From Gnetum montanum (Eukaryota > Streptophyta > Gnetopsida > Gnetales > Gnetaceae): 64,000 bases of DNA. Positions 45,339-57,958 of the stretch are shown here, one piece after another. Within the stretch, counting starts at the first letter, position 1, and every line of letters begins with the position of its first letter. The notes below the pieces were generated by a model, which was not told the DNA's origin, made no database searches, and saw nothing but the letters and a program-made list of their open reading frames with translations. The position numbers and the translations under genes were made by a program. Location: positions 617,737 through 681,736 of the forward strand of contig MNCI01005936.1 of the NCBI GenBank assembly GCA_015680685.1, written 5' to 3'.

Positions 45339-47920
45339 ATGGCTTCTAAATAAGGTTTACAAGTAAGTGGACCATCATAGCCTAGGAAGAAGCACCCAAG
45401 GGAAGGAAAAGGATAATAATACCAACAATAAAAAGAGTAAACTACTGAGGCAACCCATGTCATGGGACCTTTGAAAGAATAGTGCAAGATGGAATCTATC
45501 CACTAGATTTTCACCATGGACAAAAGATCATCAAGGTATGATGAGGCACTAAGACTCAGGTTAAATCTAGAGGAAACCTTAATAGAGGTTTGCTTAGAGA
45601 AGGTTTAAAGTAAGGAGATCCAAAGTATAGTTCTTCAAGAACTAAACTTTGGATCTTTCTTAGAGTTTGCACTAGAGGAGATCCATGTATAATTATAGGT
45701 GTTACCACAATGCTTCATCATTTCTACCAGTTAGAATTGGTACTTAGAAGAAACTTATCTCTTCTAGAACTACGATCAGGGAGATGTAATAGTAAAAATT
45801 AAAGATATTACCATCTCCTACTTAGTGGAGGTCAAAGCAAAGGTCCTAGAATTACCCAACATTGGGTTAAAGCTTATAAAGGTGTTGACATAGGTAGATG
45901 TGGAGGTCAAAAAGGAATGGACTCAACATTGCTATGGAGTGAACCATAAAGAGTACAATGCTCTTACAAAGGAAGAAAGAGTATACTTTAAAATTATGTC
46001 CTATCATCTTAATCTAATGATATGACCAAGCAAGGTCATTGCCTTCTCTACAAAAGCATGTGCAATTGTAAGTAAGAAGTTCTCCATTAATCTACATCAA
46101 CTCATATTTGTAAAAATTGAAAAAGGTTTAAAGAAAATGGATGGATAGGATGACACTCCCCATTTCTTGCCTCATTAAAAAATTTTGCAAATAGGAAGAA
46201 ATAGCTTGCTATTCCAATGATATACTTCCCAAGGCTCCTACCAGATCCTAGTAGAAAATGATGAAGGATAAGGCCCTTGCCAAGTTCCAAGAGGAGGCAT
46301 CAACTTTGCCACCAATAGCAACATTCAAAACAATAGTAGTAGATGAATGCTTAAGGAAACTTATGGACTAGATGTAGTAAGAAGCCTTTGGAAGTGGTTG
46401 TAGTGGTGAATCATCGATGTACCATTTGGTCATGAGCCATCTAAAAGAAGTTACTAGAACTATTAACTAGCCAACAAATGATCTAGGTAACTTGTTCTTC
46501 ACTCAAAGAAATGAGGCTCCTATTCATACTAAGCCTAGTGCATAAGAGGTTATGGTGTTCATCCCTAGGGAATAATTCTCTAAAATCTCCAGGAATGCCA
46601 TGACTTTCTCCATCATGTTGTTGGAAGAGAAAGGTGCAACGATCCTAGTAATGCCTTATAAGGGCTAAGAGACAGCTACAAAAGTAATTGTTAATAAATT
46701 TAGAGAAGCTTTAAGGGCTCCTACAACATTTATCCCAAATACTACTTCTATGGTAGATATTTAAGTATTTGTAGGAGTTAGGAGTAGGGGAATGAGTGTA
46801 GCTTAGCATGAGGAAGTTCTTGAACGACTAGTTGAGTCTAAGAAATCAATTCTAAAAATATTTAACATTCTAAAAAACATCACACTGATCTAGTCAAAGT
46901 TGTTAGAGATAAAGGATAAGCTTCTAGATACACAAGCAGAACTTGAGGAAGTTACTAACATGAATTAGAGGTTGATAGTGGAGGTTGCTAAACTTAGAGC
47001 CCACTTATCCAATCCTACCATTCTGTAGCTAGAGCTTATAAGAGATGAAGCTTTTCAACAATTTCAACAAAAACTAAATGAGACCAAGAATGATAAGAAG
47101 CTTGCAGCCCTTGACACAGCATTATCAAATACAATGATTACTATAATAAATAATGACCTCCTAAATATACGGAGAGAAAATAAAATTGTGACCAAGAAGA
47201 ACTAGCATATGTAAAAAGCTAAGACATCAAAGGAGTAACTACTAGAGTACATTAAGTAATAGCAAAAACAACTCTCTAGAGTAAACCAAGATGTTAGAAG
47301 ATTGATTGCAGAGAATAGAAATCTCTTAATGGAGGAGGTATAAGTCATTCATTAAAAGAATATCATTGAAATTGCTACATAGAAGAATGAATCCCTAAAG
47401 TACAAGAAATGAAGGATCATTACAATGACTAGATGAGAATGCTTAAGAAGGTAATGAGAAGCAAATCAAGTTAGTAAAGGCTAAGATAAATGATGCCCTC
47501 CAACAACTATAATAAATAGGTAATGCATGATAGCTCATCTTTAATAAACTAAATGCATACAACTAGATAGAGATCCACCTAAAGGAGTTGTAGATCGAGG
47601 AGATAACAGAATATATGGAGTTAGCCAACCTTCATTATGTAGACCTAGCAATGTTATTTGTAGGGTAGCTATGATCAAAGTTAGAGAAATAAGTAGCCAA
47701 TTCCTACCTCCTCTATAAGGTGAAGTTTAATCTCCACAAGAAACAAAGTAAAAGCTAGAAGTGACTAATGTAGAGCTTGAAGTTCTCAAGAGTAAGTTTG
47801 AAGATCAAATTTCCATTGCTAAGAACATATCTAGAAGGATGACTAATCACCAAGAGTTGCAAAACCTTGTCTAAACATTCAACATCAAATGGAAGTATTT
47901 CAACCACCACGGTTAGACCT
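45339..47920 (+). pseudogene. Element E 3' ORF, broken
   Basis: From ATG 45339 (MASK, then a stop) the translation parallels element A's 3' ORF: FSTKACAIV, HQLIFVKIEKG near 46050-46130, then long Lys/Glu/Leu-rich coiled-coil text to about 47880 including YMELANLHY (47610). Many stops, mostly TAG, and frameshifts. The 3' end is indistinct. Confidence 0.65.
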
Positions 47921-48129
47921 ATCATCAAGCAGAAGGCATGGCCAGTCCTCTTCTTGTCTCACTTCACTTGGCACCTATTACTCACTTTCACCAGCTCTAC
48001 AACTCCATCCTAATATGACCTCTAATGCTTGGGTATAAATACCTTAGGTCAAACTCCCAAAGATAACCTTGCGAGACATGCCCATTATTACAACACACTC
48101 TTTTGGATCTTAATTACAAATTTTCCTTT

Positions 48130-51100
48130 CAAGTCTTATTACAATAAATACAATGTTAGTTATGAAGAGACACCATCTTTGTTATGCAATGATATCATTT
48201 AGGAATGGGGATGTGACACTAAAATTAAAGATGCAATGTTTAGCTTGGCCAATGATAAAGCTCTAGGTTTTGATGGAATTCTCATTGAACTTTTTAAAAA
48301 TCATTAGGGTTGTTGGTATGGACCTTTATTGTACTTTTGTAGAAACTATTGAACAACGTTCTATTAATTAAGAGATGAATAAAGAAGTTATCAAATTATT
48401 CCTAAGAAAGGTAATCTTTCCTACATTGGTAATTGATGCCCTATTACTGTTCTAAATTCTTTTTAAAAATCTTTCACCAAATGTCTTGCTAAAAGATTAA
48501 AACCAATTATTTTTCAGTTAATTACTCCAGTGCAAACTGGCTTTGCCAAAGGTAGATGTATTATAGACAATGTTGTTGCAACTTGGGAGGGTATGTAGTC
48601 AATTGAGGATTCCAATCAAGACAATTCTTTTTTGAAGTTTGATTATGCTAAAGCATATGATAGAATTAAATGGTAGTTTATTATTATTTTTCTTTGCAAA
48701 TATGGTTTAAAGAATTTTTTTTTTTTTGGATGGTGAAGACTCTTTTTGCATATGATAATGCACTTGGAGTTACAAATGTTGGCATTACTAATAGTTTTAA
48801 GCTTAAATGTTCAATTAGGTAAGGTTATCCTCTTACTCCTTATCTCTTCATCCTTGCAGTAGATTTTTTACATCATGTTATATAGAAGAACCAAGAACAT
48901 AATTTTCTATAAGGTATCTTTATTAAAAATAATGTTCCTACTTTATTAAATATGCATTTTGTAGATGACTCCTTTTTTATGATAAAAAATGACAAAGCTA
49001 TTGCAAATCATCTTTTGTATTCTGTTGATTAATATTGCAGACTTTCAAGTTCTTATATTAATTAGTTTAAATCTTCTATCTTTTGCAATAAGGAGGTTCA
49101 AGAATGGGCTTTGTCTAAATCTTGGCATTTCTAGAGAAGTCAGATGTTCTCAAATTGTTAGGTATTTCTAGAGAAGTCAAATGTTCTCAAATTGCTAGAA
49201 GAAGATTAAACAAACACTTATTTAAGTGGAAGGAAAATAAGCTTTCAATTGCTAATAAGTTCATTGTTTGTAAGCATATCATTCAAGCTGCTAATGTGTA
49301 TTATTCATCATGTTGGACTCTTAGTATTTCTACATATTGTTACATTGATTGACTTGTAACCATTCTAGAAAAGGATTTTATCATGTAGCATGGGACATTT
49401 GCACTTCTCACAAAAAAGATGGTAGATTAAGATTGATGAATTGTTATAAGTATGGTATTTTTTTTTATGTGCCAAGGGGGTAGTTAAAATTTTATCTAGT
49501 GGAGAGCCTTGGAAGCTTCTTTTTCATGAGTGCATTTGAATAGGTAAGTCTAGAGGTAGTGATTACTGAAAAGATACACATTTTTTTTAATTGGATCCTT
49601 TTTTCAAAAGGTATTACTATATCAAGTTCCATTATTGATGAGCAGCGAGGTACCCCTACGCCCAACCATACAATCACAAGCATTCATGCATTATTCGGTC
49701 AAATTTTATGGATGGGACTAATTGTGCATCTAGATTGTTATGTCTTGGTCACAGTTCACTGTCTTCCCACTTGGATTAGTGGTAGCTTTGTCACATATGG
49801 TTTAGTCCAAAGTGAGGCATATGATAATTGATGTTGTTTGGCCTTATACTACTTCCAAAGATAATGAAGAAATCAATTATTTAAACTAATTGACAACATA
49901 AATTAAAGTCTAAACTAGCCTATGGGCAATGAGTGTCCATTCCTAGCTTGTTGTACACATCCTGAACCCACGTATCTACTACTAGGATTACCAAGCGCTA
50001 TGCTACTAGGTGAACTAAGCAATAATGCTAATGGGATTACCAAGTGAATACATGTTTATGCTTGAAACTAGTCGTGCTTATTTTGCCAATTCATTGACGT
50101 GCATGGAAACAAAAATATTAACTAAGTACATGGAATATAAATTAGATTAAAAGTAAATTTAATCTAAGTCAAAGTGCTACAATGAATAAGAATCAATCTC
50201 TATCTTATTGCCATTCATAGAATTTGTCCAAGTACATTGCCACTTGAATAAGATGCTATACAATTGACTTAGATCCACACTGCGGGCACTCACTGATTGT
50301 TCTCTAAGACTACGGAATAAAACTACAAAAGTTTGGCTACTCTGTTGACAAAACTTATATGGAAACTATGTGCCCAACTACTATATTTATAGGCCGGCAC
50401 ATACCCTACAATATCGGATATTCGACATTGCATCTTAGGGCTTGATATTGGATACCTAACATCGTAGCTTTGATATCGGAGCCTTGCAAAATATGATTCA
50501 TCAATTATCATAAAGCACATTTGAAAGGTTTGGAATTTTATTAGTGATTTTTAAACTTCTATACTATTATTGTCTCTACCTCTATGCTTAATAAGCTTCT
50601 CTTTGGTAGCTTCCCATTAATAATGAACCATGGGCTATTAGGTGTCCACACCTTTGCAGTACATGATGTAAGCTTGTCATTTCTTTTCTTTCATCCCTTT
50701 GCATACATAATCATTGGATTACCTGGTTTGGTATTAAAGTCTCTATGACATTAATATTTTTAGAAGGTCTATATTTTTTGATCTTATGGATAGTTTGAAC
50801 ATAAGTGTAACTCTTCAAGATTCTCATAATGGTTTTCTTAATTTTTCTTGAATTAATGACCATCATGCTTTTCGATATCATTCCAAGATTGTGTATACTC
50901 TTATTGGTTCTAGTACTAATATTTGGCCAAGACTCAATTATCTTTGCAAGGTTAATCACAATGTGCAATTATGGAAGCAACAAATTTAGAAGATATGGAA
51001 TGTTGTTACTTCTTTAAAAATTAGACATTTCTTTTGGTATTTGATTCATCAAGGTTTGCCTATTGGTATTTGAGGCTCGCATTTGGGTGTTCATGACCCA

Positions 51101-51560
51101 AAATGTCCTATCTACAACATGGAAGATACATTCATAGCTCTTGGACTTGGTGTAGTGGGAATTTACATGGTTTTCAACCAAGATGGGATAAAGTCTTATG
51201 TAGGGACACTCAACTTCAAAGATTCCTACTTCATACTTGGCAATGTTTTTGTTTTTTTATTTTTTATGCCATCTGACATAATTCAACAGTTGAATTCCAA
51301 AATATTTCTCTCTTTAGTTTTTTTTATTAATAGGAAGTGAACATGCATTGGGGCGCTTTTGAATGAGGGCAAAGTCTAATCATTTTTATACCCTAAAGGA
51401 GAGGTTTTTTAGAATTGGTTGTAAAGATAAAAACCAAAAATGGCATCTCCAAAATTGTTGGGCTTTTACTTTTTGTTGTTTTGGAGTTTCTTCTCTTTTA
51501 TATTTTGAATTTTTATTTTTAATATATTTATTTTTTAGAATTTTTATTTTTAATATATTT
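48130..51560 (+). pseudogene. LINE (L1-type) remnant, split by a solo LTR
   Basis: Reverse transcriptase motifs in order: ANDKALGFDGI (48250), QTGFAKGRCIIDNV (48535), FLKFDYAKAYDRIKW (48630), GYPLTPYLFILAVDF (48825), HFVDDSFF (48955, the YADD region), NKFIVCKHIIQAANVYYSSC (49250), and, past the solo LTR, an FWYLIHQGLPIG segment (51030) typical of the C-terminal zinc-finger region. A tandem duplication of about 38 bp lies at 49132-49200. Multiple stops and frameshifts. No endonuclease domain is recognised upstream, so it is 5'-truncated or unrecognisable there. Its AT-rich end is near 51560. Confidence 0.82.
49636..50503 (-). mobile_element. Solo LTR with perfect target duplication
   Basis: 868 bp, TGATGAGCAGCGAGG...TTCATCA, flanked by ATTAT on both sides (49631-49635 and 50504-50508). 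The LINE is interrupted here. Related to the LTRs of F and G. Confidence 0.93.
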
Positions 51561-51599
51561 AATTTTTAGAGTAGCTCATGATATATATTACNAGTTGAA

Positions 51600-52110
51600 C
51601 CCGAAATGTGATTTCTAAGTCAATGAACAGCCCCACATCCTCCTCTCCGCGGATTGTGATTGTTCATTAAAGTTTAGTTGTAGGTTTTTAAATTATATAT
51701 GTTAATTCAACACGTCAACAAAAGTTGGCCAATTTTTCGTAAATCGTGAAAAACACGGCAACAGGTGTACGTGAGCAGAAACTAGTTGCCTGCTCTCAAA
51801 TCCAAAACGTAGATTGCAATCAAACCATCACGTTTCACAGCAGATCGGCTCTTTTTTTTATGCTTTTTTGTTGTTTGTGGTGTCTGTAAAATATCTTTCT
51901 AACCGGTGTCCTAATGCGCGAATATGCGCAACAAAAGTAAGGTACATCTCTCAGAGAAATACGACAGAAACCAGCGTTAATAAAACATCTGGCATACTGA
52001 GAAAAGATGGAGGCCTCGAAGCTTCTGCAATTGCAGTGGTAACGACTATTTTTGTTCCTCTGCAATCATTTTCCGGCTGCGGATCTGCAATTGCTGGTGA
52101 GAAAACGGTG
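51600..52110 (+). promoter_or_regulatory. Upstream region and 5' leader of the TMEM87-like gene
   Basis: Composition changes to more GC and CpG than the neighbouring repeats. AATTATATAT at 51691-51700 could be a TATA box. Short upstream frames are present: ATG near 51860 (10 codons), ATG near 51913 (9 codons) and ATG 52007-52042 (12 codons with stop). Whether they lie in the mRNA depends on the unknown start site. Confidence 0.45.
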
Positions 52111-55100
52111 ATGGCGGATTTTAGGGTATGTTTTATCATACTTGTACTCGCCCTTACGGTAGTGGTTGAGGGCTCCGTCCACGACTACGTTGATCAGATG
52201 TTCGAGGAAAAGGGCAACGCGTACGTGTTGGCTGGTGGAAATGAAGGCATGCAAGCATCGTTTGCTACCAAAAACCAGGCGGACGGATCGGGTTTTAACA
52301 ATGGCAAATCCTACATCAAGTTAGTAGTATATTTCTAAAATTTTTACAATTTTTGAACTTTTTTTTCTCTATTTATTGTTTCGTGTATTCATGCTCGGGA
52401 TTTTGTTTAGAAGTAATTGAGCATGAATCTGTTTGGATCTTCCGCGTTTCTGTTTTCTGTGTTAGAATTGCGTGGGAATTGTAATTTGATTGTTCATTTG
52501 CAACGGATTTTTCACGAATGTTTGAGCTTTCTCTGGATCCGGGAAGCTGACTTCTTGTAGTTCTATTTATTGATTTGAGGCCTTAGTTGAAGTAAAGTAT
52601 TCGAGGTTCATCAGCTGACGAGATAGGTTTGCAATGGGATGATTTCTACGTTAATTGCCTGTTCCACTGTAATTTGGACTAGTATGGCCTTAGGGTCTGC
52701 TCATTGTAGCTTTCATTTAAAACAAAAAGATGAAAACGAAAACCAGGGAACGACCCTGATTCAGATTTTTCACGGAGCGGTTTCACTTTGAAGGAGTTCA
52801 GTTTATAAATTCAAGTTTCGTTTCTTTCTATGAAATTTTGAAGGCCTTCGTGGGCTGTAATCTTTTCTCGTGTTAGATCCCGTACATAGCTAATTCAAAA
52901 GAATGATTTGCACTTTTGATACAAACTTTGAAGATGACGATTCTGAAAATGTCACTTGAGTGTATTAACCTAGCTCAAAATGCCACGAACAACCATTGTG
53001 AGAAAGCAGGAAACTGCATTTTAGGTTTCAATGAAAATCTATCGTGCATACGGCTTGTGATTTATCCCAAGGGTATCTGGAGACATGCGCTACCTTGGGG
53101 CATGGTAAAAATATACATATTTTATGCTATGGTGTTAGGTTGACACTAGACATAGAAAATTCTCATCAGATCCTTTGCCTACCTTAACAGTGAGCCTATA
53201 TTGATTAGATGAAGGCACAATGATGATAAATGAGAATCTATACTCAATGCTGCAGCAAACGTTTGATCGAAAAGAGCTGAAATCAATGATATTGAGTAAT
53301 AAAGTTTAATATCATATTCAACTCATGAAGAGGATAGCCATCATAGTACGTTCCACAAATGCACAAAACCACAACTAAAACAAACGTGTAATCATTATAG
53401 TGTTGCAGAGACCTAGTATATTGGTTTTTCAGGTAAAATTTTAGGATGTTTGAGCATCTCAAGATTTGACCCGATAACTTTGTCCATTTTGAAGTATGGC
53501 TTGAGGGAGCATAATTTCTGTCTACAATATCAGGATAATTTTGTTAAGAAAAATACAGGACATATTAAAATATCTATTAAGAAATGATGCTGAAGATGCA
53601 AGACTTTCAGATATTGTACACTATACAGAATATTTAGTAGGTCATGTTTGCTTAAATAATTAAAATCCACATGAGTCTTAGCATCCTGCAAATGACAAAT
53701 GAATAGAGAGATAGAGAGTTCGCAGCAATTGAATTCTGAATAAAGAGCCATCAAGAATGAGAGTGTTTAATTTCTATAGCAATCAAATGATGTGTCTTAT
53801 CAACTTTTACTGTATAATCCTAAGACAGCTACATGGCTGCACAATATCATTAACTGTTCTTAACCTTTGATTTTTGCATTATCATTCATGTACACGTTTT
53901 TTAAAGCTAAGCTGTTTGGTTTATATCATTTAATCTTCTTTCACAAACTTGATAGTAACTGTGTATATTTCATAAATATGGATAGGTTTGAAAATATTGT
54001 TGTAACGAGGTCAAAGGAAGTTGCTGCTCAACATGAGGAAATGGAAAGTGCGACTGGGCTAGTTCAGGCTATTATATTTGAGGTGTCTGACCATGCTAAC
54101 ATTGGTGGTTCATTATATGGTGGCCGAAATGAAATCTGCTGTACTCGAGACCTTGCACAAATGCATGGATGCAAAGTAGGACGAGTCATACTGCGACCAT
54201 CAGACAGAGATTCTAGTTGGCCTCATGCTTTAGATATAACATTCGGTGGAAATGATGTCAAAGCACAAATGTCTGCAGAAAAAGTTGTGATTCCTAAAAC
54301 AGGAATGTATACTGTGTATTTCATAGTTTGCGATCCCAAACATAAAGGTTTGGTGTTGAATGGAAGGACAGTATGGAAGAATCCAACCGGGTATTTACCT
54401 GGCAGGATAGCACCTCTTATGACATTTTATGCTTTCATGTCTCTTGCTTACCTATTACTAGGGCTTGTATGGTTTTCACAATATATCAGATTCTGGAAGG
54501 ATGTTTTGCAGCTTCAGAACTGTATAAGTCTAGTTATTTCTTTGGGAATGTTTGAAATGACACTTTGGTATTTTGAGTATGCCAATTTCAATGCTACTGG
54601 AGTGAGGCCAATGGGAATTACTTTCTGGGCAGTTACATTTGGTGTGGTCAAGAAGACAATAGCTCGCTTGCTTATTTTAGTTGTTTCAATGGGTTATGGT
54701 GTAGTAAGACCAACACTTGGAGGACTAACATCAAAGGTGCTACTTCTTGGTGCAACATATTTTGTGGCATCTGAATTATTAGAAGTGGTGGAAAATGTTG
54801 GCAAAATAGACGATTTTACAGGGAAAGCAAGATTGTTTCTTATACTTCCAGTTGCTATTTTGGATGCCATTCTGATTCTTTGGGTTTTCACCTCTCTATC
54901 CAAGACCCTGGAAAAGTTGCAGGTATTCTAAGTTTATATTAAAATTAAGTTCTTTGAATGTTACACCAATTGATCAAATTTTTAAATTTATATAAACTTT
55001 GAGTATTTTATTGTGTTTTTTCTGTATTAGGCAAGGAGGCTTTTTGCAAAACTAGAGATTTATAGAAAATTTACAAATGCATTAGCAGTGGCTGTAGTTG

Positions 55101-56488
55101 TATCTGTGGCATGGATTGGTTATGAGGTGAGTTGTGATGTAGATGTGAATTGTTTTCTTGTTAGTTTTCTTTTTTCTGGGCAATATTGACATGGAAATGC
55201 ATAGTTAATTTGAACATGATTTATACCCTGTAAAAAATGATTTCTTAAAGCATAGTATACCATTGTACTTCTGAACAAAAGTCCATAAGGATTTACACTA
55301 AAGAACATTTTTCTTCAATCCGAATCTCTTTATAATCTTTACTCAATCCCTAAAATTGCAAACCACATTGACATTTTAGCTTTGATGGTTTTTTGCTGGA
55401 ACTCCCTCTGTGACTTACACTGAAAACTCACCCCTCATACCAAATACTTGGCAGCAATCTAGCCAAAATATCTTCTTTAACTGTCGAATTTGTCATGGCT
55501 TTCTGAAGCCGATCAGCATGTTGTTACTTTTCAAGGGGCTGGACTCTTCTTCCTTCTCCTTTGACCATCCTTGGACTGAATCTCAGCTTGAAGTACCTAA
55601 TGTCATCCAATCAGGCTGTTTTCCCTTTTCCAATCCAAGAGACTTTGTGTTCTTCACCTTGTAAATTACCTTGTATTGTGATGAATCTGCTCCTTTCAAA
55701 TCTACACATTCAACATTTTTTTAATCTCTTGTTCATCTACCTAACAACATTCCGATTCCCATCTAAAGAAAGGCGAATGAGGTAGAGTTAATACAGAAAA
55801 AAAAAAGTGAAATGGGCCATTTATCAGACCTTATCGTGGTCATCTTTTTGCACTGCATTCCTTTATGCAACCCAGTCACTAAACAAAGGACTTTATTCAA
55901 TCTGCAACAAAGTCATTGTCTTTGGTTCATCCATGTATCACCAAAGTAGCAATCTGCAAGTTGCAAATCAGGTTAATCCTTATTTTTGTAATAAGTCATG
56001 AAAACACTACATAATTTGACATATAAGATAACCTGACGTTTCAAATAACTTTTGAAGTAATTATTATCATGCTTTGCTTTCAGCTCTACTTTAAGGCAAT
56101 GGATCCTTTTAATGAGCGTTGGCAGAGTGCTTGGATTATTACTGCATTTTGGCACATATTGTCGTTTGCCCTTCTTTGTGTCCTTTGCATGTTGTGGGCT
56201 CCATCTCAAAGTTCAAAGCGGTATGTGTTATGGACATATTTGCATAATTGTTTATGCACGGTACTGCAAATGTAAATTTAGTTAGGACTAACAGATATTC
56301 TATGCCATATCAGATATGCTTACTCAGAAGAAACTGGGGAGGATTTTGATGAGGAAGAGGCAATTGCATTAACCTCAGCGTCTTCAGTAGGAAATGGTGA
56401 TTCAAAGCAAGAAAGGAAAGATAAGAGGACAGGGAATACAGATGTTTTCAGCTTGGATGAAGAAACAGAGGAAGACAAAAGGGAATAA
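52111..56488 (+). CDS. TMEM87/GOST-family seven-transmembrane Golgi protein (five exons)
   Basis: Exons: 52111-52319, 53986-54922, 55031-55126, 56084-56220 and 56314-56488; all four introns are GT-AG (donors GTTAGT, GTATTC, GTGAGT, GTATGT) and the joined frame has 517 codons plus TAA. ATG 52111 is the first in-frame ATG, in a good context (G at -3 and +4). Residues 1-21 are a signal peptide (CFIILVLALTVVVEG). The lumenal domain (22-210) holds paired Cys (CCTRDL, FIVCDP) and ends WKNPTGYLPGRIAPLM. Seven hydrophobic helices lie at about 213-234, 246-266, 281-310, 319-337, 352-374, 393-411 and 428-452. An acidic tail ends EETEEDKRE. Plant homologues ('lung seven transmembrane receptor' proteins, e.g. 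Arabidopsis At1g61670) have about the same length and motifs. Family members act in Golgi trafficking and ion homeostasis; the exact plant role is not shown by sequence. No break is seen. Confidence 0.93.
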
Positions 56489-57439
56489 CATAAGAGTGGA
56501 TTTTGAACACAATTTGTTCGAGTTAGGTAACTAGATCATTATATGTGGCTTTGTTCCAATTGAAAAATCCTTAAGATGTTTATGCTCATAGCAGCCAAAA
56601 TAATTATTTACAGAACATGGTTATGGCTCTTGAACCCGTGTACACTTAGACCTTCTGCTAATTTTGAATTGAATTATGGCTGTTGTGTTTCCATTTACAG
56701 AAGAAATTTACATAAGCGCAGGGAATCCAGAGGAAGCATTCAAGAGGCTGAGAGATCTAATTTGTTTAAATGACAATGTTACATGTTTGTGTTGATCCAA
56801 CTCCGCCCGTGACATTATGGTGGATGCAATCGAATGAGCTTTACATGAATATTGCCATTACTTGGATAGTTCCATCGTAGTTTCTCAAAGTATATTTAAA
56901 ATCTTAAATCTCCACTATGCGACTTGAGAAAAATTTCCATGGCATAAATATAAATTTGAACGGCAGAGCGAACAATGAGTGTTGTATATACAGGAAGTAG
57001 GGCATACAGGTTCATATTTGCTGTTTATGAGGGAGGGGTTGCTATGATACACAACCATTGGTTTGGTATGATCCACATGTTCAAATTTTATGTACTACGA
57101 TTTCACATTATATGTTTTACCCTTATATTTTAGATTTTGGCTTGATATGAATCAATGAAGCAATTGTTTAGAGAGAGTGTAGCAGTTGTGGTCTGCGTAG
57201 GTTACAGGTTCACTTCTGATGTTGAAACGCTTATCACTTGAGGGCATGGTAACCTTATTCTGAAGGATAGGTGAAAAGAAGTGTCAACTTGGCACCAACA
57301 AAAAATATACATTAATATACATTTAGGGATTATAACGTTAAATCCTCTGCCTACCTGAAAAGGCAGTAGGATGAAAATGATGTTAGAATAAAGTAATTAC
57401 TTTAATTTTAGAATTGAAAATTATATGTATTGAAAATGG
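56489..57439 (+). other. Probable 3' untranslated and downstream region
   Basis: No coding signal. It follows the stop codon of the TMEM87-like gene. A clear AATAAA was found only at 57388, so the polyadenylation site is uncertain. The short open frames here are chance. Confidence 0.4.
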
Positions 57440-57760
57440 GATTAGTGCGTTATGCAAAGAGTTCCAAGTGGTACAAAAGCTTTATTTACTTTAAAAAGAA
57501 AATATAAGAAGGAATATATTTTAGGGTGGCTATCTGAAAACAATTTTTTTTTGTGCCATTGTTCAACCTATTCTATGGATGAAAACAATTTTTTTTTGTG
57601 CCATTGTTCAACCTATTCTATGGATGAAAACAATTTTTTTTTGTGCCATTGTTCAACCTATTCTATGGATGAAAACAATTTTTTTTTGTGCCATTGTTCA
57701 ACCTATTCTATGGATGTGTTGAATGTGGTTCTGCTTATCAAATAATATTAGAAACAAGCA
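57440..57760 (+). pseudogene. LINE fragment with a four-fold 45-bp tandem repeat
   Basis: The text before the array (ALFTLKRKYKKEYILGW) and the repeat's other frame (FFCAIVQPILWMC) match the LINE piece at 390-510 of this window. The 45-bp unit occurs four times without mismatch at 57536-57580, 57581-57625, 57626-57670 and 57671-57715. The array stays open in one frame as a 15-residue repeat, ENNFFLCHCSTYSMD, which is not evidence of a gene. Confidence 0.8.
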
Positions 57761-57829
57761 GAAGAAATTCAGAAGCTTTTTTTTTTTTTTTATTAATGAA
57801 TATGAAGTGAAGAGACACAATATGATATT

Positions 57830-57958
57830 ATGCTCCGTAAAGAGGTATTAATGTTGCCTTAGTTTCAGTGAACTTTGTTATCTCACATTGTCCACTAGAA
57901 TTGAATTCATGACTTGGAGCTTTGAAATCAAGAGTTTGGCCCCTAGGTTAACACCTCA
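57830..57958 (-). mobile_element. Second, degenerate SINE copy
   Basis: On the minus strand from 57958 the sequence reads TGAGGTGTTAACCTAGGGG and later CAAGTCATGAATTCAATTCTA. It parallels the SINE at 41818 (TGAGGTGTTAGCCTAGTGG, CAAGTCAAGGGTTCAATTCTA) at the same spacing. The A box and B box are mutated. The 3' end and target duplication are unclear. Confidence 0.6.

Larger units (their letters stand above)
41735..47920 (+). mobile_element. Element E: heavily mutated Athila-like remnant
   Basis: Plus-strand remnant starting at the end of RNase H and running through integrase, noncoding module and 3' ORF. No LTR is found on either side. It is the most stop-ridden copy, so probably among the oldest. 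A SINE sits in it at 41818-41959. Confidence 0.75.

Noticed and set aside
51814-52110. N-terminal extension of the TMEM87-like protein
   Set aside because: The frame is open upstream but contains no ATG before 52111, and the signal peptide starts at 52111.
57452-57745. Repeat protein of 97 codons
   Set aside because: Its repeats come from tandem copies of a LINE segment read in the wrong frame.
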